This document shows, in pieces, positions 45,701-53,241 of a DNA stretch of 64,000 nucleotides. The stretch is taken from NCBI RefSeq assembly GCF_017916475.1, contig NZ_JAFMTB010000001.1, positions 62,001 through 126,000 of the forward strand, in the 5' to 3' direction. The notes beneath the pieces are model-generated. The model saw nothing but the letters and a program-made list of their open reading frames with translations. It had not been told where the DNA came from and made no database searches. Each line of letters opens with the position of its first letter. The stretch's first letter is position 1. A program made the position numbers and the translations under genes. This DNA comes from Patulibacter sp. SYSU D01012. GTDB taxonomy: Bacteria; Actinomycetota; Thermoleophilia; Solirubrobacterales; Solirubrobacteraceae.

Positions 45701-47504
45701 AGTCCGCGGCGGTCGGGACGGACGTCTTGCCCGGGGCCCCCAGGACGGTCTTGTCGATCGTGACGGCGTTCGTCTCCTGCGACGCGGCGGACGCGTCGAC
45801 GTCCTGCGTGCCGTCGGCCTCGTCGCCCGGGACGGGCTGGCCGCTCACGATGCGCCGGAAGTCGTTCGCGGTCAGCGTGATGCGGTTGGTCCACGAGTCG
45901 CCGGTGCGGACCGGGTTGGCCGTGTCGTCGGCGAAGTCCTGCTGGTAGAAGCGCCGCGTGCGCGTCGAGAAGCGCAGGGAGTACGTGTCGGACGCGCCCA
46001 TGTCCGGCACGTTCCAGCGGAGCGCCCACGTGCCGTCGGCCCGCTCCGTCGTGGACGCGTAGGGCAGCGTCGGCACCTCGCCGGCGACCGGGTCGCACTC
46101 CGTGCTCCGCTGGCCGCCGCCCTCCAGGTTGGTGGCGCCGAGCGGGCACAGGCCGTTCGGCAGGACGTCGTCGACGACGATGTCGCGGACGGTGCGGTAC
46201 TCGGAGGTCTGGACGTCGAAGGTCCAGCGACTGATCGCGTCCTGCGCGACGTCGCCGCGATCGACGGACTTCTGCACCGCGACGTCCTCGGCGGTGCGCG
46301 TCAGCGTCGTCGTGTCCTCGACGTCGCGGTGGCGCGCCGGGTCGGCGTCGTCGCCGCGGTAGACGCCCGCGGCGCGCGCGAGGTTCGTGAGCGGCTGCTC
46401 GTCCGTCGTCTCGGGGCCCGAGTTGTTGCCCAGGTTGGCCGCCTGCGCGCCCGTCGTCGCGGGGGTGGCGCCGCCGGTCGTCGCGTCGCCCGTCGCCCAG
46501 TCGAGCGTGTTCTCGCGGATCGGCACCGCGGCGAGGTAGCGGATCGTCAGGTCGTCGCCGGCGGCGAGCTGGCCGAGCGCGTTCCAGCGCACGTGCGTGT
46601 AGACCGCCAGGGGCAGCGGGCCGGCGCCGTCGGGGTCGACGCGGACCGTCTCGACCAGGGCGGGGGCGACGCAGTCGGCGGGGGCGGCGCGCCGGCCGGC
46701 CAGGGTCGGGGCGCCGTCGTACTCGCGGTCGCTGCCCGGGTTCGTGCCGGCCGACGTGGTGTGGTCGACCTGGCCGCAGCCCAGGAACTCCAGGCCGGCG
46801 GGCAGGTAGTCGTCGACGGCGATGCCGGTGGTGGTGCGGACGCCGTTGTTGCGGACCCGCAGCGTGTAGACGGTCTGGTGGTCGTGGACGCCGCGGACGA
46901 TCTCGCCCTCGGGGCTGGGCTCGTCCTTCGTGATCTCGAGCGCCGCGATGTCGGTGGTGGCCGAGCTGTCGCCCGTGACCATGATCTCGGCGGGCTGGGT
47001 CGCCGGCGGGCGGCCCGACGCGTCGAACTGGGGCACGACGCGCGGCGCGGTGCTCGCGTAGCCCGTCGCGGTGTTCGTGTAGGCGTCGCCGACCTCGAGC
47101 AGGCCGGTCGAGTGCGTGACCTCGTACGTCAGGTCGGCGGCCGACCCGGGGCTTAGGTCGGTGGCGTTCTCGAACAGGAGCGTGGTCCGCCCGGGGGCCG
47201 GCGCGTCGCGCACGACGGTCGGCTCCAGGGGCTGCCCGCCGATGCGGGCGCTGCCGGGCACGTAGTCCACGCCAGCGGGCAGCACGTCGCGCACGGACGC
47301 GTTGTAGGCGTACGGCTGGCCGGCCGCGTTGGCCAGGTGCAGCGTGACCGCTGATCGGGTGCCGTAGAGCACCTGCGCCGGCGCCTGCTTCTGCAGCGTG
47401 ACGGCGGCGTCGGCGCGGGCCGCCCCGAGCAGCGCGGCGGCGAGCAGCGTCAGGAGGAGGAGGGCGCGAGAGACGGCGGCTGGACGGGGGACGTTCCGGA
47501 GCAC
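39750..47504 (-). CDS. giant secreted DUF11 (conserved repeat) surface protein
   Basis: 2584 residues. After a signal peptide (SRALLLLTLLAAALLGAARA) comes a long series of about 18 Ig-like DUF11 repeats of roughly 110-150 residues. A typical unit reads VTKTVDRAQVPQGQDVRYAI, NTGVSDATDVVLEDPVPAGL, and TNVATVTTPTAQTDTTNDRD. Each ends near Thr/Asp-rich linkers. No LPXTG motif, membrane anchor or enzyme domain is visible at the C-terminus, which ends in a basic repeat (RVRITPAALRADGGVTG). Long beta-sandwich rods of this kind act as adhesins or wall-associated stalks. The GTG 47504 start is the only one that keeps the signal peptide. Composition is less uniform than neighbours, rich in ACC/GTC codons. 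Confidence 0.88.
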   Translation of the reverse strand: MLRNVPRPAAVSRALLLLTLLAAALLGAARADAAVTLQKQAPAQVLYGTRSAVTLHLANAAGQPYAYNASVRDVLPAGVDYVPGSARIGGQPLEPTVVRDAPAPGRTTLLFENATDLSPGSAADLTYEVTHSTGLLEVGDAYTNTATGYASTAPRVVPQFDASGRPPATQPAEIMVTGDSSATTDIAALEITKDEPSPEGEIVRGVHDHQTVYTLRVRNNGVRTTTGIAVDDYLPAGLEFLGCGQVDHTTSAGTNPGSDREYDGAPTLAGRRAAPADCVAPALVETVRVDPDGAGPLPLAVYTHVRWNALGQLAAGDDLTIRYLAAVPIRENTLDWATGDATTGGATPATTGAQAANLGNNSGPETTDEQPLTNLARAAGVYRGDDADPARHRDVEDTTTLTRTAEDVAVQKSVDRGDVAQDAISRWTFDVQTSEYRTVRDIVVDDVLPNGLCPLGATNLEGGGQRSTECDPVAGEVPTLPYASTTERADGTWALRWNVPDMGASDTYSLRFSTRTRRFYQQDFADDTANPVRTGDSWTNRITLTANDFRRIVSGQPVPGDEADGTQDVDASAASQETNAVTIDKTVLGAPGKTSVPTAADCATLGAYGDATPRYAPGDRVCWKLRVDFASQTDSGTPIVRDFLPPGFAYEAGSARTTADNTVAGVPAPTVDGDTLTWSLADVPTGGKVFDVVIATRVEKQVADVAGQITGNLMKLSFRNTAGTTFPRRDRVEVQREDALLALRKGVAAVDGVNDRTFAPPAKDVTVSGGDAVTYAVDVRNDGARDAVTAEVWDRLPAGITCADVVPTSISAGGACADGALGGDARIRWTGVDVDAGDSVRLTYVVRVPTTFAPAHVFTNTAGVVTYGSPTNVGGGDTFTYVPQDNIDPTKTSPNAERADDTATIRTPNAAVAKRQATSITATGNNGPDQATIGERIQYEVDVRVPAGTTIYGDDPALTDPLGRRVTVEGTPTVTQSGGTAATPTASVTGDPTAGQGIRLAFGGPYANAATTDAVFTVRFTVIVDDDAGTFRSTSGTQNASSRIQNTATLAYDETAAGTPVTRPSNTTTATIVEPNLGLAKTVQGNADGVLSPDEVVRYRLAITNAGSNVTISRDSVVTDTLPVDLLPLTPGGALAADGDPVGTDGTPGTWNAAARTITWTVGDIAPGATPTRTFDVRVKSPPAAGANITNTARVTGSSLAGASADERSATSPVRTTGYVATGSLTLPIAGGTLTKRVDRPTATVGDPLTYTLEYTLPANLRFNDLTVLDTLPDGVALDPDVTPQITCVSCTLGAANPSTPTVLGPRDDASGTTTVGFYLGDVPDATQARTVRVTFGAYVEDAYAAAGGGTVDRGDVLTNRATVHYDDDAHDQAPPTDVPAPGDYTSHSDEATASTTVIAPRLTVNKDVAGQVADTDVRTVDPAQDVTYTVTVRNTGDADAYDVDASDTLNPRLRDVALVGTTPAGETRTLAGGALAWRIDRIPAGGSASLQYTAKVAPSSELTQSAQIANMASVPSYWEAPKATRDEHAPPRAYVHHTETPPDVVTLDVTLPAVHVEKTTGAAGLPETADAQVGEGFPWRIVVTNPGRATAHDVRVTDTLPAGWTYQAGSAAFASTPGGIAPAATEPTVAGRDLTWADIGDVPAGGQVVLTLRAVPGLAARGAANPQQNAVAVAATDASGASASQAGPYADDDTAGANLRLPTLEVTKTPDGADVTAGTTGTYTVRVRNTSTDAPAREVVVTDTLGTDQTYTAGSATATPATGFAEASSSRDATSGVTTTEWRIAAIPAGGSVDIAVPVAVAASAPAGTALTNGASVVSREVTTPATDDGSLTPRARADVGIVKTASAPRATAGGEVAYTLKVTNHGPSDATGVEVADDLPAALTAVSAPGCTVADGRQIRCAVGALAAGASTERTVTAKIASGATGTVRNVATVRQTTGGNDPANDASAVDVTLDAAADVAVTKTVDRAQVPQGQDVRYAITVENTGVSDATDVVLEDPVPAGLRVVGTPAGCDVAGNAVRCELGTMVPGAKRTFEVVARAVDAGATTNVATVTTPTAQTDTTNDRDDADVTVLPVADLSVEKTAAAQVAPDGTLDYALTVRNAGPSDATGVVLTDTLPAGLELVGLPAGCAASGTTVTCAIGDLASGDERVVAVRTHVPYALAGTTITNVASVRGDQLDTTPENDGDDATTTVGPAADLSIAKTAGGAIAGGAATWTITVRNAGPSTATGVTVRDALPEGTAFRAAAPSQGACRADGRDVTCELGDLPSGGSAQIAVAATVDGGLTGATLRNVAEVTGREPDPKPGDERATADVVVQRAPAVQPRLRVTKVASTTAPRLGGEVTYRVVVENVGEVRANDVRMTDTMNAPVRIGRVTPTQGTCRPDGASAIGCSLGALEPGQRVTVTTTVTPLRAGGLRNTATVQAVGQVLQDPAGATAGAGTGAVADVRVGTRRTRVGLTKRASRSVVRGGETVTFTIRATMPKRVAGAGVRVCDRLPDGLTYVRAKGATFRRGQACWTVGYLAPGRTRTFRIVARAERSGRERRVRNRAVVTGDNVVRRTASARVRITPAALRADGGVTG

Positions 47505-47687
47505 CCTCGTCCGTTCGACCGTGCGCGCGGGGTCCTTGAACGGCAGACGCCGTCCGGGCTAGGACGGACGTCCAGCCGCCGCTCACGGGCGCCCACGGGG
47601 TACGGCGCACACGGCGGCGCGTCCCCCGTGGGCCACGGACGTCGCGCCTGGACGCCCGCCGTCGATTCGAATGCCGAATCGTGGACG

Positions 47688-47714
47688 GGGGCGATTCGGA
47701 TCCCGAATCGCCCC
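47688..47714 (-). terminator. perfect hairpin after the ABC exporter
   Basis: 12-bp perfect stem (47688-47699 with 47703-47714) and ATC loop. It starts at the exporter's stop codon and so lies just beyond that gene on the minus strand. A second, shorter palindrome with the same core, CGATTCG/CGAATCG, lies at 47663-47681, so the element is doubled. Confidence 0.7.
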
Positions 47715-49543
47715 TACGCCGCCAGGTCCAGCTCGGCGCCCTCGCGGTCCCGCTCGACGAGGGCCGCGTACGCGCCGCCGCGGGCCAGCAGCTCCTCGTG
47801 GGTGCCCTGCTCGACCACGCGCCCGTGGTCCAGGACGACGATCCGGTCGGCGTCGCGGACGGTCGACAGGCGGTGCGCGATCGCGATCGTCGTGCGGTCG
47901 GCCGACAGGCGCTCGAGCGCCTGCTGCACCGCGTGCTCGGTGCGAGTGTCCAGCGCGCTCGTGGCCTCGTCCAGCACCAGGACCGGCGGGTTGCGCAGCA
48001 TCGCGCGGGCGATCGCCAGGCGCTGCTTCTCGCCGCCCGAGAAGCGGTACCCGCGCTCGCCGACCACCGTGTCGTAGCCGTCGGGCAGCGACGCGATCAG
48101 GTCGTGGATCTGCGCCGCGCGGGCGGCCTCGACGAGCTCGTCGTCCGTCGCGTCGGGCTTGGCGAAGCGCAGGTTCTCGGCGACGGACGAGTGCAGCAGG
48201 TAGGTCTCCTGGGCGACGACGCCGACCAGACCGGCGCGGTCGTCGGCGGACAGGTCGCGCACGTCGACCCCGTCGATCGTCACGCGCCCCTCCCCCACGT
48301 CGTACATCCGCGCGACGAGGTAGCCCAGGGTCGTCTTGCCCGAGCCGGTCTCGCCGACGATCGCCAGCGTGCCGCCGGCCGGGACCTCCAGGTCCACGTC
48401 GTCGAGCGTCTGGCCGCCGCGCGGGTCGTAAGCGAAGGAGACGTGCTCGAAGCGCACCGCGCCGCGGGCCGTGGCCGGGTCCAGGCGCACCGGGTCGGCC
48501 GGATCCTCGACGTCGATCGGCGTGTCGAGGTACTCGAAGACGCGCGTGAAGAGGGCCAGCGAGGACTGGATCTCGACGCCCAGGCGCAGCAGCGTGACCA
48601 TCGGCATGAGCAGGCGGGTCTGCAACGTGGTGAACGCGACGAGGGTGCCGATCGTGACGAAGCTGCCCCCGTGGGCGCTCGTCCAGCCGGCGAGCCAGTA
48701 GACGAGCGCCGGCATCGCGGCGAAGGCGATCTGCACCGACGCCATGCGCCAGCGGCCGGCCATCGCGGAGCGCACCTCCAGGTCGGCGACCGTGCCCGAG
48801 GAGGCGGCGAAGCGGCCCACCAGGTCGGCCGAGCGGCCCATGGTGCGGGTCAGGACGATGCCGCTGATCGACAGCGACTCCTCGACGACCGCCGACATGT
48901 CCGCCAGGCGCTTCTGCCGCTGGGTGACGATCCGCCGCCGCGCCTTGCCGACGGTGCGGGTCAGCCACACGAAGAGCGGGACGACGGCCAGCGTCGCCAG
49001 GGCCAGGCGCCAGTCGAGCAGCAGCATCGCGACGAGCGTCGCGAGCACCGTGGTGAACGACGAGACCAGGCTGGTGACCGTCGAGGTGACGACGCCCTGC
49101 ATGCCGCCGATGTCGTTGGCGATGCGCGACTGCACCTCGCCCGAGCGCGTGCGGGTGAAGAACGCGAGCGACATCCGCTGCAGGTGCTCGTAGACCCGCG
49201 TGCGCAGGTCGTGCATGACCCGCTGGCCGATCGTGTTCGACAGGTACGTCTGGCCGACGTCGAGCGCCGAGCCGATCACCGCCGCGCCGACCATGCCCAG
49301 GACGAGCAGGGTCAGCAGCGTCGTGTCGCGGTCCGGCAGCGCGACGTCGACGATCTCGCGGATCAGCAGCGGCTGGGCCAGGCCGAGCAGCGCGGAGAGC
49401 GCGATCAGGCCCGCGACGGCGGCGACGCGGCCGCGGTACGGGCGGAAGAGGCGGACGATCCGCCGCAGGTCGAGCGGCGCGTCCGAGGTGGGGACGTTCC
49501 GCAGCGGGCGGGGTCCTGAGGGGGTGGGGTTGGTCTCGTCCAT
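47714..49543 (-). CDS. ABC exporter half-transporter (membrane plus ATPase, ABCB type)
   Basis: 609 residues. N-terminal six-helix domain (GRVAAVAGLIALSALLGLAQ, TTLLTLLVLGMVGAAVIGSA, coupling region SLAFFTRTRSGEVQSRIAND), then the ATPase: Walker A VGETGSGKTT, Q-loop VAQETYLL, signature FSGGEKQRLAIARAM, Walker B VLVLDEATSALD, H-loop IAHRLS. Homodimeric drug or lipid exporters look like this. ATG 49543 lies 9 nt after AAGGAG; an upstream GTG at 49579 has none. Divergent from a MarR repressor with a palindrome between, so export is probably induced by a toxic ligand. Confidence 0.92.
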   Translation of the reverse strand: MDETNPTPSGPRPLRNVPTSDAPLDLRRIVRLFRPYRGRVAAVAGLIALSALLGLAQPLLIREIVDVALPDRDTTLLTLLVLGMVGAAVIGSALDVGQTYLSNTIGQRVMHDLRTRVYEHLQRMSLAFFTRTRSGEVQSRIANDIGGMQGVVTSTVTSLVSSFTTVLATLVAMLLLDWRLALATLAVVPLFVWLTRTVGKARRRIVTQRQKRLADMSAVVEESLSISGIVLTRTMGRSADLVGRFAASSGTVADLEVRSAMAGRWRMASVQIAFAAMPALVYWLAGWTSAHGGSFVTIGTLVAFTTLQTRLLMPMVTLLRLGVEIQSSLALFTRVFEYLDTPIDVEDPADPVRLDPATARGAVRFEHVSFAYDPRGGQTLDDVDLEVPAGGTLAIVGETGSGKTTLGYLVARMYDVGEGRVTIDGVDVRDLSADDRAGLVGVVAQETYLLHSSVAENLRFAKPDATDDELVEAARAAQIHDLIASLPDGYDTVVGERGYRFSGGEKQRLAIARAMLRNPPVLVLDEATSALDTRTEHAVQQALERLSADRTTIAIAHRLSTVRDADRIVVLDHGRVVEQGTHEELLARGGAYAALVERDREGAELDLAA

Positions 49544-49598
49544 CGCGAGCGGCTCCTTCGTCGCGACCGCCGCGTCCACGGCGATTCAGTGAGTGGTC

Positions 49599-49622
49599 CT
49601 CAGCAATTTAGCAGATGCTGAG
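49599..49622. promoter_or_regulatory. probable MarR operator, divergent exporter/MarR region
   Basis: Perfect 7-bp arms CTCAGCA/TGCTGAG separated by 10 bp lie in the gap between the exporter and MarR starts, in a stretch that is markedly more AT-rich than its surroundings. A second inverted element, ACAC-N7-GTGT, follows at about 49625-49639. Confidence 0.6.
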
Positions 49623-49661
49623 TCACACTCACAATGTGTCGCGCTCGGTATGCTGGTGCCC

Positions 49662-50120
49662 ATGTCCGACGCCCCGCACGCGCCCGCCGACGCGGCGTCC
49701 CTGGGCGAGCTGCTGACGCGGGCCGCCCGGGCGATCCACGCGCAGTCGCGCGAGCTGCTCGCGCCCCTCGGGATGACGCCGGCCGAGGCGCGCGCGCTCC
49801 GCACCCTGGCGAAGAGCGGCGGGCCGCTGCGGATGGTCGAGCTGGCCGAGCGCATGCACGTCGTGCCCCGCACGGTGACGACCCTGGTCGACGCGCTCGA
49901 GAGCGGCGGCCTGCTCGAGCGGCGGCCCGACCCGGACGACCGCCGCTCGACCCGCGTGCACCTGACGCAGCGCGGCGAGGAGCGCCTGGAGCAGATGCGG
50001 CGCGCCCGCCGCGACGCCGCCGGCGAGCTGGTGTCGGCGCTCGACGCCGACGAGCAGGCGCAGCTGCGGGCGCTGCTGGAGAAGCTCGACGCCGACGCCC
50101 TGCTGCGCCGACGCTGCTGA
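49662..50120 (+). CDS. MarR-family transcriptional regulator
   Basis: 152 residues. Winged-helix core: ELLAPLGMTPAEARALRTLA, GPLRMVELAERMHVVPRTVT, TLVDALESGGLLERRPDPDD with wing RRSTRVHLTQRGEE, then a C-terminal dimer helix. ATG 49662 keeps the full N-terminal dimer helix (SLGELLTRAARAIHAQSREL); an upstream in-frame ATG at 49593 would run through the operator. It is divergent from the ABC exporter, its likely target, and the operator palindrome is between them. Confidence 0.9.
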   Translation: MSDAPHAPADAASLGELLTRAARAIHAQSRELLAPLGMTPAEARALRTLAKSGGPLRMVELAERMHVVPRTVTTLVDALESGGLLERRPDPDDRRSTRVHLTQRGEERLEQMRRARRDAAGELVSALDADEQAQLRALLEKLDADALLRRRC

Positions 50121-50255
50121 GCGGGGGCCGGGGCCACGGGGCCGGGCGAGCCGAGGCGGCGAGGCGGGACCGGGCCGGGGCAGGACGTGGCCGCGCCGCC
50201 AGGCGGGACGGGGCGTAGCGCGGGGGCGCGGTGCGACGGCGGCGGATCCGCGGGC

Positions 50256-50819
50256 TCAGCGAACGACGTCGAGGACCTGCATCTGGATGCCGTTGGCGTA
50301 CGCCTCGTGCTCGACGAGGCGCAGCTTCGTCGTGTCCTTGTCGGCGTCGCTGAACAGCCGCTTGCCGGCGCCGAGCAGCAGCGGGAAGACGAGCAGGTGG
50401 TAGCGGTCGACCAGGCCCGCGTCGGCCAGGCGGGCGCCCAGCTCGGCGCTGCCGTGGACGAGCAGCGGCGCGCCGTCCTGCTCCTTCAGCGCTGCGACCT
50501 CGTCGAGCGAGCGGAGGATCGTCGCCGGCCAGCGGTCGTCGTCCTGCTCCAACGTGGTGGAGACGACGTACCGCGGCAGCGCGTTGTAGCGCGCGAAGTC
50601 GTCCATGGTCGGCCAGACGGGCGCGAACGCCTCGTAGCTGCGGCGGCCCAGCAGCAGGCCGCCGGCCTCCTCCTGCTCGCGCCCCTTCAGCGCGTACGCC
50701 GCCGGGTCGAACTCGACGTCCTTGAACGTCCAGCCCGCGTTGCGGTACCCCGGCTCGCCGCCGGGGGCCTCCATGACGCCGTCGAGCGAGACGAAGGCGG
50801 TGATGATGATCTGCGGCAC
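50256..50819 (-). CDS. dihydrofolate reductase-family protein (YyaP/YwjB-like)
   Basis: 187 residues with the RibD-C fold: ITAFVSLDGVMEAPGGEPGY, GGLLLGRRSYEAFAPVWPTM, YVVSTTLEQDDDRWPATILR, LVHGSAELGARLADAGLVDR, LLVFPLLLGAGKRLF. A different branch from the protein at 20644-21249. GTG 50819 follows CAGGA. Substrate unknown. It converges on the MarR gene across 135 bp of GC-rich sequence. Confidence 0.82.
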   Translation of the reverse strand: MPQIIITAFVSLDGVMEAPGGEPGYRNAGWTFKDVEFDPAAYALKGREQEEAGGLLLGRRSYEAFAPVWPTMDDFARYNALPRYVVSTTLEQDDDRWPATILRSLDEVAALKEQDGAPLLVHGSAELGARLADAGLVDRYHLLVFPLLLGAGKRLFSDADKDTTKLRLVEHEAYANGIQMQVLDVVR

Positions 50820-50962
50820 GGTGGGTCCTGGGGTCGGGCGGGATGACGCGGGGCGGCGTCCATCCTCTCGACCCCCCGGGCGGCCGCGGCTCATCGGTGG
50901 ACGGACGCTGCGGCCGGCGGGTTCGCGGCGAGGGGGCGGGGGGATGGCCGGGGCGGTCGTGT

Positions 50963-51072
50963 CCCGGATCACCTCGACCAGGGGCGGGTGATCCGGGTCG
51001 CGAGGCGGGCGGGCCGCGGGCCGCGGTCGTGTCCCGGATCACCTCGGCCAGGCGCAGGCGATCCGGAACACG
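50963..51072. repeat. two REP-like hairpin repeats
   Basis: A ~45-bp element occurs twice, 70 bp apart, each opening with GCGGTCGTGTCCCGGATCAC. Copy one folds into a perfect 11-bp stem (50963-50973 with 50987-50997, CCCGGATCACC arms). Copy two folds into a longer stem of about 16 bp with two mismatches. No gene overlaps them. They lie between the reductase and alcohol dehydrogenase genes and could act as terminators or repeats of a dispersed family. Confidence 0.6.
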
Positions 51073-51103
51073 AGCCGGCCGGCAGGCGGCCGGTCGGTCG
51101 GCG

Positions 51104-52159
51104 CTACGGCCGCAGGAGGGTCTTGATCGCGCGCCGCTCGTCCATCGCGGCGTACGCCTCGGCGACCTCGCCGAGCGGCAGCTGCAGGTCGAAGACCTTC
51201 CCGGGGTCGATCGTGCCGTCGAGGACGTCGCCGAGCAGCTCGGGGATGTAGGCGCGGGCGGGCGCCACGCCGCCGGCGACGCCGACGTTCGTGCCGAACA
51301 TCCGGGCGAGCGACAGCCCGCCGTCGCCGTGCGGCACGCCGACGTAGCCGACCATGCCGCCGGGCCGCGCGGACGCGAGCGCCTGCGCCATCGACTCCTC
51401 GGTCCCCACGCACTCCAGGACGGCGTCGGCGCCGATGCCGCCGAGCAGCTCCTTCAGCTCCTTCGCGCCCTCCTTGCCGCGCGCGGCGACGACGTCGGTC
51501 GCGCCGAAGTCGCGGGCCAGGGTCGCGCGGTCCTCGTGGCGGGAGAACGCGACGATCCGCTCGGCGCCCAGGCGACGGGCGGCGAGCACGCCGGACAGCC
51601 CGACGGCGCCGTCGCCGACGACCGCGACGGTGCTGCCGGCCGCCACCCGCGCCGCGACCGCGGCGTGATGGCCGGTGGCCATGACGTCGGAGAGCGTCAG
51701 CAGGCTGGGGATCAGCGCGTCGTCGGGGACCTCGTCCGTGCCGACGAGCGTGCCGTCGGCCTGCGGCACCGTCACGTACTCGGCCTGGCAGCCGTCGATC
51801 GGCCGACCGTCGCGGCGCGAGGGCCCGGCGCCGAAGACGCCGCCGTTGACGCACGACGTGTGGATCCCGTGGTCGCAGTGCACGCACGAGTTGTCCGAGA
51901 AGACGAACGGCGCGATCACGAACTGCCCCGGCCGAACGGTCCGCACCTCGGCGCCGGTCTCCTCCACGATCCCGACGAACTCGTGCCCGATCCGCACGGG
52001 CTCCGTCGTCTCCTTGACCCCGCGGTACGGCCACAGGTCGGACCCGCACACGCAGGCGGCCACGACGCGGACGATCGCGTCGGTCGGCGCGAGCAGCTCG
52101 GGGTCGGGCACCTGCTCCAGGCGAACGTCGCGGGGGCCGTGCAGGATCGTGGCGTGCAT
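51104..52159 (-). CDS. zinc-dependent alcohol dehydrogenase (MDR family)
   Basis: 351 residues. Catalytic zinc ligands lie in ACVCGSDLWPYRG and IGHEFVGIVEE; the structural zinc loop is SDNSCVHCDHGIHTSC, and the Rossmann site is GSTVAVVGDGAVGLSGVLAA. A medium-chain dehydrogenase that oxidises alcohols with NAD(P); the closest-looking groups are sorbitol- or threonine-type and quinone-oxidoreductase-like members. The ATG 52159 lies 9 nt after TAGCGT, implying a leader of only a few nucleotides. Confidence 0.9.
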   Translation of the reverse strand: MHATILHGPRDVRLEQVPDPELLAPTDAIVRVVAACVCGSDLWPYRGVKETTEPVRIGHEFVGIVEETGAEVRTVRPGQFVIAPFVFSDNSCVHCDHGIHTSCVNGGVFGAGPSRRDGRPIDGCQAEYVTVPQADGTLVGTDEVPDDALIPSLLTLSDVMATGHHAAVAARVAAGSTVAVVGDGAVGLSGVLAARRLGAERIVAFSRHEDRATLARDFGATDVVAARGKEGAKELKELLGGIGADAVLECVGTEESMAQALASARPGGMVGYVGVPHGDGGLSLARMFGTNVGVAGGVAPARAYIPELLGDVLDGTIDPGKVFDLQLPLGEVAEAYAAMDERRAIKTLLRP

Positions 52160-52195
52160 CGTTCGCCGACGCTAGCGGGTCGGCGGACGCGGGCC

Positions 52196-52590
52196 GCGGG
52201 ATCGGCGGACGGACGACGGGCGGACGGCGGACGGGCGGCGGTCGGCGGACGGACAGCGGACGGGCGGCGGTCGGCGGACGGGCGGTCGGACGGCGGGCCG
52301 CAGGCGGTCGGGCCGCAGGCGGTCGCGCCGCGGACGGTCGCGCCGCGGACGGACGGCGGACCGCGGACGGCGGACGGGCGGTCGGACGGCGGGCCGCAGG
52401 CGGTCGGACCGCGGACGGTCGCGCCGCGGACGGACGGCGGACCGCGGACGGCGGACGGGCGGTCGGACGGCGGGCCGCAGGCGGTCGGACCGCCTGACGG
52501 ACGGCGGACCGCGGCGGACCGCGGACCGCGGGCGGACCGCGGACCGCGGACGGGCGACGGACGGCGGACGGCGGACGGCGGACGCAGCGA
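52196..52590. repeat. GC-rich minisatellite with an 81-bp unit and GGCGGAC heptads
   Basis: Short GGCGGAC/GGACGG heptads fill the region, and within it a longer unit recurs. The segment beginning GTCGGACGGCGGGCCGCAGG starts at 52285, 52381 and 52462, the last two 81 bp apart and almost identical across a whole unit. The 81-bp period is 27 codons, so several frames stay open, but they encode only low-complexity Gly/Arg/Asp/Pro strings without a ribosome site. I regard it as non-coding. Confidence 0.75.
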
Positions 52591-52639
52591 TTGGGGTGGC
52601 GAAGACGCAGCGCCGGCGGGGGTGCCGGCCGGAGTGAGG

Positions 52640-52920
52640 GGAAGACGCTGCGGGCGGGCGGGCGTGGCGAGGCGGGTGGCGGGCCGAGTGACGCGGCTGG
52701 CGGGCGGTGGGGAGGGAAAGACCATCGACCGGGCACGAAGCCGGCCGAGGTGAGGCGGGAAGCCGACGGTGGTGCGGCGGGCGGCGGGCCGAGGTGACAC
52801 GGAAGACGCTGGTGAGGCGGGAAGCCGCCCGAGGTGAGGCGGCCGCTGGCGGCGGTGAGGCGGGAAGCCGGCCGAGGTGGGGTGGGAGACGCTGGTGAGG
52901 CGGATTGCTGGCGCTCTGCC
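52640..52920. repeat. degenerate GAGGCGG repeats, no gene
   Basis: Imperfect units such as GAGGTGAGGCGGGAAGCCG and AGACGCTGGTGAGGCGG recur several times between 52640 and 52920. Together with the preceding minisatellite and the GC-rich stretch to 53241, this makes a gene-free stretch of about 1.1 kb between the alcohol dehydrogenase start and the macrodomain stop. Long open frames across it are explained by composition. Confidence 0.55.
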
Positions 52921-53241
52921 GCACCTTTCCGCCTCACCAGCGGAACCCGCCTCACCGTCACGACTCCCCGCGTCACCGCGCCCGCCTCGGGCCCGATCCT
53001 CGCGGCCTCCCGCGGCCTCCTCGCCGCTGATCGCGCGACCGCCCGCCGCGCGGCCGCCCCCACGCGCCGCTGCCGACCACGCGCCGACCGCGGCGCGCCG
53101 CTTCCGCCCGCGCGCCGATCCCGACCCGTCCCTTCGACCGCGTCCGACCCTGCCGCGCCCGGCTTCGGCGCGGCCGCCCCGCGGCCCACGCCTCCGGCGC
53201 GGCCGCCCGCCGCCTACGCCTCTGGCGCGCCCGCCCCGCGC

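Noticed and set aside
41025-47156. Long open plus-strand frame opposite the DUF11 gene (about 2040 codons)
   Set aside because: Low-complexity Arg/Gly/Val translation without motifs; the opposite strand carries repeated DUF11 units and a signal peptide.
50843-52753. Open frame of about 636 codons with 27-residue repeats
   Set aside because: The periodicity comes from the 81-bp DNA repeat. Composition is low complexity and the frame also runs antisense through the alcohol dehydrogenase gene.
52196-52920. Possible CRISPR array
   Set aside because: Repeats are degenerate and continuous, with no unique spacers of constant length and no cas genes nearby.
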